In this document: positions 18,401 through 26,086 of the stretch, piece by piece
How the letters are laid out: the number at the start of each line of letters is the position of its first letter
Numbering within the stretch: position 1 is the stretch's first letter
NCBI RefSeq assembly: GCF_002884975.1
Contig: NZ_PJKB01000001.1
Location: 1,078,596-1,142,595 of the forward strand
DNA from: Akkermansia muciniphila
GTDB taxonomy: Bacteria > Verrucomicrobiota > Verrucomicrobiia > Verrucomicrobiales > Akkermansiaceae
Reading direction: 5' to 3'
DNA length: 64,000 nt
Translations under genes and position numbers: made by a program
The notes under the pieces: generated by a model
Databases searched by the model: none
Told to the model about the DNA's origin: nothing
What the model saw: only the letters and a program-made list of their open reading frames with translations

Positions 18401-21400
18401 GGTAAGTCGGGAGAAGTCCTCCATGACGATGGAGCTGACGAGACTGCCGGACAAACCGCCCAGATTGATGGTGTTCAGGGCGCCCTGCGCTCCGGCGGAG
18501 GCTGCCACTTCCACGTTTCCGGTGGTTTTGGCGCCCGCGTTTGCCAGGCTGCCCTTCGTGATCAGGATGACATTCGCCGCGTCCTGGGAGGCCAGGTCCA
18601 ATGTTCCGTTGTTCACGGTTACCTTGCCCGTTCCCAGGGAGCTGGCATCCGTCAGGGTTACGGTTCCAGTGCCGGAGAGCGTGGTAGCGCCGGTAAAAGC
18701 GGTGTTCCCGCCCGCCAGCGTGATGTCTCCCGTGGTGTCAATGACCAGGGAACCGGCTCCGGAGAGGGCTCCGGCCCAGGCGCTTCCGTCACCCAGCCGC
18801 GCCGTAGCGCCGCCAGCAATGGAGAGGGTGCCCAGGAAGGTGTTTGCTCCGGTGAGTTCCAGCGTTCCGGCGTTCACGGATACCGAGCCGCCGGCCGTGC
18901 CGCTGATGACGCCGCCATAGGAGAAGTCGCGGGCAAAGGCCAGCGTGGAGTTGTTCTGGATGTCAATGCTGTCCCCCAGCTTGGTCACATTGGCGGAGTT
19001 CACCGTGACCGTGCCGCGGTGCACCTTGAGTTGTCCGTCCAGGTTGACGCCGCCCGTCAGGGTGATGTTGCCCGCGCCCTGGGTGGAAAACGCCGTGCCG
19101 CTCAGATCGCCGCTGAGGGTGAAGTCCTTGGTAGCGAAGACCTGGTTGCCTGTAAAGACAATGTCATTGGCAAAGGTGCCCCCGGCCGTGCCGTTCCATT
19201 CCGTACGGACATTGGAGTCCGCCAGATTCACGGTGCCGTCCGTTCCCATGGTCACGTTGTTTAATTGGAAATACCCGGCTGTCACGGACAGGGTTCCCTG
19301 GAATTCCGTGCTCATGTTCAGGACATTGGCTCCGTAGTTGGTTCCCAGGCCCACGGAAATGGTGCCGGTCCCGGAGGCGTTCAGGTTCAGCGCCGTGTTG
19401 TCATTGGCGCCGCTGACCGTCAGCACGGAGCCGTCCGCCAGCTCCACGGTTTTTCCGTTGGCCAGGGCCTTGGCGGCGGTAGCCGTCACATTTTCACCCA
19501 GGATCAGGGAACCGTCCGTCCACGTCATGTTGTCTGCGGTGAACGCCGTGGCGAAGGCGCCGGACGCCAGATTAAGGCTCCCGCCCTGCAGGTTGATCAT
19601 GCCCATGCCCGGCTGGACATCCGCCGTAGCCAGCGTGAGCGTGCCGCCCGTAATGGTGATGGCTCCGGAACCGAGGGAGTTGGCCACCTGGGCCACCAGC
19701 TCGCCCTGCTGGAGGGAGATGGCACCCGCCCAGCCCGTATTGTCCAGGTTCAGCGTAAGCTTGCCTTCGCCGCGCTTGGTCAGCGTGCCCTGCGCAATTT
19801 TTCCGGTACCGTCCGAGGCGAAGACATAGTCGCTGCCCGCGGCGTTATTCACCGTGATGGAGGCCGGATTCACTGCTCCGGACAGGGTGACGGTGCCCGC
19901 TCCGGAGCTGTTGAAGACCAGGTTCTGCCCGGCGGCCGTATCCGCAGAGCCGTCAATGCCCCACTGGGCGCCCGTGTTCGTGTCGCTCCAGGTCATGCCT
20001 GCCGTTCCCTGCCAGATCCACACGTCCCCGGCGGAGGTCACCACCAGCTTGAGGGTGGTGCCCGTCTGGACCAGTTCATAAATCAGCGTTTCGTCTCCGG
20101 TGTATCCGGCCCAGTTGAAGATGGCGCTTGCCGCGTCAAGCCCGCTTGCCGCGGAGATGAGAGTGTATTCCCCGGCTTCCGTAATCCCTTCAATGCCGTT
20201 CAGGGTGAGGGTGAAGGTCCCGGCGCCAAAGGCTCCGCCCACACCCATGGAGGAACTGATGTCCATCGTCAGGGTGGAGTTGTTCGCCAGGTTCAGCGCG
20301 CCGGCGGTGGTCATGCGGGTGTTGGAGGCCATCGTGATATTCCCCAGCGCGGTGGCTCCGGTGGAACTCAGGGCCAGCGTTCCTCCGCGGATGTCCGTCA
20401 GCCCGGTATAACTGACCGTGCCCCCCAGCGTCAGCGTTTCATCGCTGACCTTGGTCAGGGACAGGACTCCGGTAGTGTCATAGGAGATGGTGGTGGCTCC
20501 GTAGGCAACGGCAACGCCCTTGTCCGTGATCGTGCCGTTGTACGTGCCGGAACCTACCGTAAGCGTACGCGCTCCCCCCACGGCCCCCACCTGGGAGTTG
20601 ACCGTGCCGTCCAGGGAGGCGATTTCAATATCCCCCAGCACGCGCATGAAGGCGAATCCCGTGGTATCCGTGCCGGACGTGAGGGTGACCCCGCCCTGCG
20701 CCATGGAGGTGCGCATGTCAAGCCCCGTACTGTACCCGTTGGAAGCGTTCATGGTGATCATGCCGGTAAATCCGGAGGCGTCACCGCCGATGATGAGCTT
20801 GCCGTTGGAGTTGTACCTGCCGTCGCCCCCTCCACGGCTGTATGTCAGGGAGCCTGCGCCTGTAAGCGTTCCGGTGAAGCCCATTTCCTTGGCCCAGTTG
20901 TCCCGGCCCACCAGGGTGGCCGCCCCGTTGACGGTAACGGTCCCCGTAAAGTTATGCTGGTAATTGGTGGCGTTTGCCTGGGAGGCGTCCACCCATTTCA
21001 GGGAGACCGCATCAGATGCGGCTGTGCCCAGAATCAGGTCGGAACCGATGGTGTGGTGGGCGCTGTTGCCCGCAATGATCAGGGACGTGCCGTTCTGCAG
21101 GGTGACGGAAGAGCCGGCGCTGCCCCAATTGATGGCAGTGGAGCCGCCTCCTATCTGGACGTTGCCTTCCTGCACGATCAGGTGGCCGGAGTTGGCCCCT
21201 GTCAATTTCAGCAGCCCCGTACCGGTTTTCCGGACGGACCCGGCTCCCGTGATGTTATTGCCGAAGGTAAGGTCGGAAGGCGTTACCAGATTGATGAATG
21301 AGTTGGTATCCGCGGCAAGGGAGAACGCCGGGTTGGTCACGGTTCCCAGATTCACCGTGACCGTCGCGCCGTTGGCCGCTCCCAGGAAGGAACCCGCGCC

Positions 21401-24400
21401 CCAGGTGATGCCCGTGGCAGGCAGGTCCGTATCATACCCGAACGCCAGAACACCCTGGTTCACGGCTACGGTGGTTCCCGTACCGAGGATGGAAGCGGAG
21501 CCCAGCACCAGGGTTCCCGTGCCTTCCTTGGTAACGGCGGTATTGGCTATTCCGCCGGTTCCCGCCAGTTCATAGCGGGTGGTGGTGTTGCGGACCAGCA
21601 TGGAACCGGGGGAAACCTCGGAATCAAGCTGCACCGCGGAAGTGGCGACTCCGGCCTGGTCCGCAAAGGAAACCGCCAGGCCATCCGCATACGTGGCGGG
21701 AGTGCCGCCGTCCGTCCAGATGTTTTCCGCGCTCCAGACCCCGTTTTCACCGCCCGCCCACAGCAGGAGGGTTTCCGCCGTGTAAACCAGGTCCCTGCCA
21801 TTGCCGGAAAGGGTGATGGTTCCCGCCACGCCGTCCGCAAAGACGGCCTTGATGGAAGAGATGTTGGTCAGTCCGGTGGTGGAAAGCACGGACATGCCGT
21901 CCGTCAAGGCGCCAAACCCGGTAAGGTCCAGATTCAATTCCCCTTCCGCGGAAAGGGCGAACGTGCCATTCACATTGATTCCCGTTCCGGCGCCCCCCGC
22001 CAGGGCCAGCGTGCTGGAGCCGTCCACGTTCAGGTTCCCCGTAAAGAAGGAATTCTGGAACATGGTCACGATGTCGAATCCGGTAATGACCGTATTGGAG
22101 AAGGAGATGGCCTGGTCCACCGTATTGCCGTAACCGCCCAGAAGCAGGGAGGAGGTGCCCCCCACGGTGCCTCCCGACACATTCAGCGTGCTGCCCGTGC
22201 GGAACGCGGCTTTTTTAACGGTGAGGGTGGCGTTTCCGTTCACGGCGGACCTTGCGCCGCCGCCGCCCGCATAAAGGGCTCCCGTGTAAGCGCCGCCGTC
22301 CAGCGTCAGGCTGGAATTGCCCTTGACCGTGGAGGTTCCGGCAGTGCCGTAGCCGCCGCCGTAAATGGCCCCGGTAAAGATGGCGTCACTGGCGGCCGTG
22401 ATGCTGACGTTGGAGTCGCCGTTGATCGTATACGTTCCGGAGCTGCCCGAGTAGGAACCGCCCACGATGCTCTTGACGAAGGTGCCGGAGGCAGCGCCCA
22501 GGTCAATCGTCACATTGGTGCTTCCGGTGATGGCGGCGCTGGAAGTGGAGTTGGCCTCATAGGCGCTCCCCCCGATGATGAAGCCCCTGGCTACGGAATT
22601 GAGTGAGACGGTTTCATCCGTTACGCTCTGCATGCTGCGCACCACGACGAAGGTGCTGCCGTCAATGTTGTTGGTAGAGTTGTGGGCCGCGGTGCCGCCG
22701 CCTATCACGCTCCCCTTGACCACGGCGTTTCCGTCCACGGACACGTAAATGTTCCCCGTGATGCCGGCCGCCTGGCCGTCCTTGTAGTTGCCGCCTACCA
22801 CCCAGTTGACGGAGGTATCCCCCTGAATCTGGGTATGGACGTCACCCGTGATGTTCCATTTGCCGGTGCCGTTCCAGTTGTTGGCATAACTGCCGCCGAT
22901 GATCAGGCCGTAATTGCCCCCCAGCACATCCGTCCAGATGCCGGTAGTAATCTCCGTGGCCGTTGCGTTGGCCGCAGTGTCGTAATAGCCGCCTGCCAGG
23001 GTCACTCCCGTCAGGTCACCCGTTCCGGTCACGACGTTCACGGAGCCGAAGCCCTCCTGCATGGATGCGGCGCGGATGTTGTACAGGGCCAGCGCCTGCT
23101 GGTCCGCCAGCGTTCCGGCGCCGGAGGTGGGGGCGCTTCCCAGCCCCCAGGCGGAATCCCAAGCGGTATCATACGCGCCGGACCCCGTGAAGGTAATAAC
23201 CGTTTTCCCGTCAACGGTGGTGATGGTGTACAGGGACTCGTCAATATCCGCCAGCGTGAACCCCGTCCCCAGGTCAACGCCCAGGTTGTAGGAGGTATTC
23301 ACCAGGGCTTCGGAACCGAACAGGTCCTGGAATTCCTGGAAACCGGAAAAATCAATCAGGCCGGAAGTCAGCGTCACGTTCTGAAGCACGCTGCCCACGT
23401 TGTCCATGGAGGTGTAGTACAGGCGGCCGCCGTCCACCGTTACATTGCCCGTAATGGTTCCGGAACCGTTGGCGAGGATGCCCATCGTTTCCCCCACCGT
23501 GAAGGCGTCCTGGAAATTCATGGTCCCCGCGGAGGCGGAGATGGTTCCATTCCCCGTCAGTCCCGTCACATTCATGGTTCCATTGCCCGCATCCAGCCTG
23601 CCTCCGGCAAGCGCGGCGGTGATGGCGCCGGTCTTGGAGAGTACGGCGCCGGAATTGACGGTATAGGTCCCCGTAAGCGCTACGTTCTCGGACAGATGCA
23701 CCCAGCCAGACTGGGCGACAAAGTTGCCTGCCCCGGTGATGGAGTTGTCAATGACGTCCGCCGCTTCTCCCGCCGTACCGTAATAAGTGAGGTACTGGCT
23801 GCCGGAGGAAGTGGTTACGGCGGCAGTGCCAAGGGAACCGGAAGCGTTGATGCCCAGGGAAGTGGAATTACGGGTGATGGCGATGGTCCCGCCGATCTGG
23901 TTTTCCGTGCCGGTCAGGGTGTAATAAGTGTATTCGCTATCGGCCCCGCTGATGGAAAAACCGGAGGCGGCCGTAAGCACGCCCGTGAATTTAATGTTCT
24001 TGCCGTACTGGGTGGTGAGGTTCACTCCGGTGCCGAACGTGGTTGCCCCGGAGAAGGTAAAGCCGTCCCCATTGATGGAAGTGGCGTCATAATTATAATA
24101 TCCGGAAACGGCGGGGCCGTCCTGCACGGTGAGCGTTGTGCCGTCCCCCATGACCAGCTTCTGGGACCAGTTGACATTGCCGGAAAACAGAGAAAGCGTT
24201 CCGCTGCTGATTTTAAGAGTGGCATCCGCGGCGGCGGCGGGGGTCAGGGCCACGGTCTTGTCGGAATTGCCCAGGGTGAACGTGCCGCCCCCCGTATAAT
24301 CAACCGTCACAGTGCCGCCGAAGCTGCCGCCGTAGGAAGAAGAGTCCCCGGTGATGGTCAGCGTGGTTCCCTCCCCGGTAATCAGGGCCGCGGTGTTGTT

Positions 24401-24931
24401 GTGCTCCAGCTTGCTGATGGAGGTGTTCACGCCCGCTTTCAGAACGGAGGCCCCGGTCGCATACCCATAGCCCCCCAGCTTGATCGTGGCGTTCTGGGCC
24501 GCCAGTGCGTGGTTAAGGTTCAGAATATTGTTCTGCGTTCCCCCTGTTGTGTTGGAATAAACGGAAATAATGCCGTTGAAGGTACCCGCCCCATTCAGGG
24601 TGAGGGTGGAGAGGGCCGTTCCTCCATTGGCGGCACGGCTCACTGTCAGCACGGCTTCCGGGGCGTCCCCGTTCAGGTTCGTGATCGTGGCGTTGCCCGC
24701 CCCGGCAAAATTCAAGGTGGTAGAAGCCGTAACGGTGCCCACGTCATAAGTGGATGTGCCTCCCGCCGCCACATTCACCTGTGTCCCGTTAAAAGCGACA
24801 TCCGCGGCATAAGCCTGTGATACTGTTATTAAAAGACCAGAAACTCCTGCAAAGGTGGCAGTTCCAAGCGTTACCCCGGAGAAGGAGGTTATCAGGGCGG
24901 CCAGCAGATTCAAGGGGAGGTGCAATTTCAT
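15482..24931 (-). CDS. Giant autotransporter adhesin with beta-strand repeats
   Basis: A 3149-residue type V secretion protein. A long signal peptide ends near AYA-ADV (about residue 42). The passenger is almost entirely Gly/Thr/Asn/Ser-rich beta-helix made of autotransporter-associated beta-strand repeats; examples are KEGTGTLVLGSASILG, KTGTGLLKLTGANSG, KRGEGKLTLNLDNTGW and GTLELTGANTFLG. A distinct block at about 650-900 carries repeated 'GGSY/GGNY/GGGT' turns. The last 280 or so residues form the translocator barrel, beginning near YFHMWMQGTGSYAKLDAKG and ending in GSIGYRYNF with the terminal Phe expected for BAM recognition. It is likely surface-exposed in adhesion or mucus interaction. 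The start at 24931 lacks an obvious Shine-Dalgarno. Its promoter lies inside a candidate invertible segment. Confidence 0.92.
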   Translation of the reverse strand: MKLHLPLNLLAALITSFSGVTLGTATFAGVSGLLITVSQAYAADVAFNGTQVNVAAGGTSTYDVGTVTASTTLNFAGAGNATITNLNGDAPEAVLTVSRAANGGTALSTLTLNGAGTFNGIISVYSNTTGGTQNNILNLNHALAAQNATIKLGGYGYATGASVLKAGVNTSISKLEHNNTAALITGEGTTLTITGDSSSYGGSFGGTVTVDYTGGGTFTLGNSDKTVALTPAAAADATLKISSGTLSLFSGNVNWSQKLVMGDGTTLTVQDGPAVSGYYNYDATSINGDGFTFSGATTFGTGVNLTTQYGKNIKFTGVLTAASGFSISGADSEYTYYTLTGTENQIGGTIAITRNSTSLGINASGSLGTAAVTTSSGSQYLTYYGTAGEAADVIDNSITGAGNFVAQSGWVHLSENVALTGTYTVNSGAVLSKTGAITAALAGGRLDAGNGTMNVTGLTGNGTISASAGTMNFQDAFTVGETMGILANGSGTITGNVTVDGGRLYYTSMDNVGSVLQNVTLTSGLIDFSGFQEFQDLFGSEALVNTSYNLGVDLGTGFTLADIDESLYTITTVDGKTVITFTGSGAYDTAWDSAWGLGSAPTSGAGTLADQQALALYNIRAASMQEGFGSVNVVTGTGDLTGVTLAGGYYDTAANATATEITTGIWTDVLGGNYGLIIGGSYANNWNGTGKWNITGDVHTQIQGDTSVNWVVGGNYKDGQAAGITGNIYVSVDGNAVVKGSVIGGGTAAHNSTNNIDGSTFVVVRSMQSVTDETVSLNSVARGFIIGGSAYEANSTSSAAITGSTNVTIDLGAASGTFVKSIVGGSYSGSSGTYTINGDSNVSITAASDAIFTGAIYGGGYGTAGTSTVKGNSSLTLDGGAYTGALYAGGGGARSAVNGNATLTVKKAAFRTGSTLNVSGGTVGGTSSLLLGGYGNTVDQAISFSNTVITGFDIVTMFQNSFFTGNLNVDGSSTLALAGGAGTGINVNGTFALSAEGELNLDLTGFGALTDGMSVLSTTGLTNISSIKAVFADGVAGTITLSGNGRDLVYTAETLLLWAGGENGVWSAENIWTDGGTPATYADGLAVSFADQAGVATSAVQLDSEVSPGSMLVRNTTTRYELAGTGGIANTAVTKEGTGTLVLGSASILGTGTTVAVNQGVLAFGYDTDLPATGITWGAGSFLGAANGATVTVNLGTVTNPAFSLAADTNSFINLVTPSDLTFGNNITGAGSVRKTGTGLLKLTGANSGHLIVQEGNVQIGGGSTAINWGSAGSSVTLQNGTSLIIAGNSAHHTIGSDLILGTAASDAVSLKWVDASQANATNYQHNFTGTVTVNGAATLVGRDNWAKEMGFTGTLTGAGSLTYSRGGGDGRYNSNGKLIIGGDASGFTGMITMNASNGYSTGLDMRTSMAQGGVTLTSGTDTTGFAFMRVLGDIEIASLDGTVNSQVGAVGGARTLTVGSGTYNGTITDKGVAVAYGATTISYDTTGVLSLTKVSDETLTLGGTVSYTGLTDIRGGTLALSSTGATALGNITMASNTRMTTAGALNLANNSTLTMDISSSMGVGGAFGAGTFTLTLNGIEGITEAGEYTLISAASGLDAASAIFNWAGYTGDETLIYELVQTGTTLKLVVTSAGDVWIWQGTAGMTWSDTNTGAQWGIDGSADTAAGQNLVFNSSGAGTVTLSGAVNPASITVNNAAGSDYVFASDGTGKIAQGTLTKRGEGKLTLNLDNTGWAGAISLQQGELVAQVANSLGSGAITITGGTLTLATADVQPGMGMINLQGGSLNLASGAFATAFTADNMTWTDGSLILGENVTATAAKALANGKTVELADGSVLTVSGANDNTALNLNASGTGTISVGLGTNYGANVLNMSTEFQGTLSVTAGYFQLNNVTMGTDGTVNLADSNVRTEWNGTAGGTFANDIVFTGNQVFATKDFTLSGDLSGTAFSTQGAGNITLTGGVNLDGQLKVHRGTVTVNSANVTKLGDSIDIQNNSTLAFARDFSYGGVISGTAGGSVSVNAGTLELTGANTFLGTLSIAGGATARLGDGSAWAGALSGAGSLVIDTTGDITLAGGNTAFTGATTLSGTGTVTLTDASSLGTGKVTVNNGTLDLASQDAANVILITKGSLANAGAKTTGNVEVAASAGAQGALNTINLGGLSGSLVSSIVMEDFSRLTGVSGPLDMTGKTVTLKLDSGSLTAGGTTGQGVIDADSLTLSAATTTINLSNQGVLDLLAANRDSADGVGLVLTTGTLTVDNYKQIGFSPLLASLGYAVTEVLGADGTLMVSGNTDLVYLVDTSPNSDNPNITDYAALDPYKAVGINGTTLNISLNGAPDASRNGDGLKVSNLIGSNGALVVTNTAADAAANHAVVDLIQNVDAGGNSYGGTISGDHVDFVKKGAETLTVEGNFTGNDSKLSSTEGNIVLNGTGNSLTTLELAGGDITLDGRNDGASRVTTVENLASGTGGGTLDLGKGAQLVVTGQQAGSHVTDVTISGDGTLTLGGEGTDSSLTLGNGSSLDGVLLDIREGSALSTAAGSVNTVSGLAGGGALKLSGAEMTVDSSASHTFTGTLDGASGTLNFKSGNSSVQTLKGAGNAGYNLNVTDGGALTLAGAPAEGGNPAQAAYKGITVNGGTLNIGSAADPKTQLTLGTDGLSVTGNSTVTITTSSTTMEGLGNPFVTSSGNITLGDGTGEVTLVMNNLDTLVTGNTETLNMELFKTTDGALVSLGDNVTLQDMILSSLYENLHLATNDSMTAIILTGTARTENIFRDSSLTRNASTGADLLWNSRYHMEEGTTLRDLYTSVLLSQNSGDYSGAARKLAAAAGSTVTSLGIAQRDSLRDQMGWIRNRVAQMGVNPAYINEDMPYFHMWMQGTGSYAKLDAKGDESGYKLSTWGGTVGMDVDINDHLTAGAAFTANYGSLTANAADTADGDLDSYYVNLFARYQTRKWSHLLVLTGGWNDAKLTRTVDYGTGSYQAHGSTTGSGFGAMYELAYDIALNEDKSVILQPLFNASIVTTRMDGYSESGSAGNAGLRVEEQKLTTAAVAVGARLSGLLGSNLFGREALGEVRANVSQDMGDRRGQANVGFLADPSYTRPVYGAKVGATAFQVGVGLSIPVGTQSIIFADGNADIRSGSSSINGSIGYRYNF

Positions 24932-25020
24932 GTAACGTTTGACAATTAATGGGTTATTGAATCATAAAAGAACCTTTCCCACAACACGGCAAGGGAAATA
25001 TGATTGTGGATATTAATAAG

Positions 25021-25035
25021 GAATTCGCAATCCGC
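25021..25035 (-). repeat. Inverton 2, left site
   Basis: GAATTCGCAATCCGC, i.e. CGGATT-GCG-AATTC on the minus strand. It is the exact reverse complement of 25205-25219 and lies 90 bp upstream of the giant autotransporter start. Confidence 0.75.
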
Positions 25036-25204
25036 TGTCAAAGGAAAAGAATCACCTGCAACGGTTTTCTAACAGAAAGGAACTATCCCCGTTAACCAGA
25101 TTTTCCCGGTTTTCTCTGGAGGGATTATTTTTTAAATATATAACACATTGATTATTAATCAAATTTAATAATTGAATTTTGAATAATATGTGAATAAAGA
25201 GCCG

Positions 25205-25219
25205 GCGGATTGCGAATTC
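25205..25219 (+). repeat. Inverton 2, right site
   Basis: GCGGATTGCGAATTC, the 15-bp inverted partner of 25021-25035. One base of the right arm (AATTC in place of AATCC) departs from the core seen in the other pairs, and both members share the change. Confidence 0.75.
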
Positions 25220-25755
25220 GCATTTGCCCTTTTAATGGCAGGATAAAATAAAAAAATGCCCTGCAACAGGTTATGAAGGACACTGCTTGGGGATTGAGGA
25301 AGAATGGCTGGATATGCCTCTGGTCCATTTTCCAAAATTTCCCACTCCCGCAGCTTTGTAAAGCGTCTGCGCAGGACTCCGGGGCACGGCTCCGCACGAA
25401 GGGACCACTGAACCGGCATCCGTCTGAAACGCACGAAAAGTGAATGATGATGAAGCCGAACGAATTCTTACAAGGGCCGGGAGACCTTGTGCCCGGCAGC
25501 GTACCCGTCAAAGGGTGCGGCGGGGTCAATATGCCACGGCTTGAATGGAATACAGCCAGCAAGGAACGGAGGCTTGATTCGTGCCACTTTCAGATTCACT
25601 CACCCTGCGGGCTTCAAGATCCGCTTTCGTTCAACCGGATGAACACGTTTTCCGGCCTCCATCAATGAATCTCTTAAAAATCTCAACATAAGTAACTTAT
25701 ATGTTCACCCCCTCCGGGGCCAAGGACCATTTTCTCCGTCTGCTGCCCCATGGGA

Positions 25756-25770
25756 CGGATTTGGAATCCG
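25756..25770 (+). repeat. Inverton 3, left site
   Basis: CGGATTTGGAATCCG: arms CGGATT/AATCCG around the spacer TGG. Exact reverse complement of 26023-26037. Confidence 0.75.
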
Positions 25771-26022
25771 ATGTCAATCCTACTATTATGATAGGGATTA
25801 TTTTAAGGTAAATTCCTCTTTTAAAATAAAACACTGAACGACACTCCTCTCCCCTTTCAGAGCCCTATGCCGTATCTTTTCTTTTTTGCCGCGACAAACT
25901 TTTTAAGAACTTAAAAATAATTACTTACAGAGAAATTAATATTTTCCAAGCATCAATCATACTACCCCTATTTCTCCGGTTGATACCTGTTTCAGTCTCT
26001 CTTTACGACTGAAGAAAAAATA

Positions 26023-26037
26023 CGGATTCCAAATCCG
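26023..26037 (-). repeat. Inverton 3, right site
   Basis: CGGATTCCAAATCCG, the inverted partner of 25756-25770, 49 bp before the start of the Pmp-like autotransporter. Confidence 0.75.
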
Positions 26038-26086
26038 CTACTGAGTTCGTGTCTCTGTTACAACAAATTCACTACTGATTATTATT

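Larger units (their letters stand above)
25021..25219 (-). promoter_or_regulatory. Candidate invertible promoter of the giant autotransporter, in the ON orientation
   Basis: The 169 bp between the sites are strongly AT-rich. On the minus strand they carry TTGATT (25162-25157), a 16-bp spacer and TATATT (25140-25135), reading out through the left site into the autotransporter gene. Inversion would turn this promoter away from the gene. Confidence 0.6.
25756..26037 (-). promoter_or_regulatory. Candidate invertible promoter of the Pmp-like autotransporter, possibly in the OFF orientation
   Basis: The 252-bp AT-rich segment has its best promoter match on the minus strand. TTTACC (25812-25807), a 16-bp spacer and CATAAT (25790-25785) point away from the autotransporter gene. 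A weaker plus-strand candidate is TTGATA near 25980 with a poor -10. If the first is the real promoter, the gene is switched off in this copy. Confidence 0.45.
24932..26086. other. Divergent intergenic region between two autotransporters
   Basis: This 1155-bp region has no convincing gene. It holds two separate candidate invertible segments, 25021-25219 (next to the giant autotransporter) and 25756-26037 (next to the Pmp-like autotransporter). Between them, 25220-25755 is non-coding sequence with GC nearer the genome average, in which I see no further recognisable feature. Confidence 0.65.
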
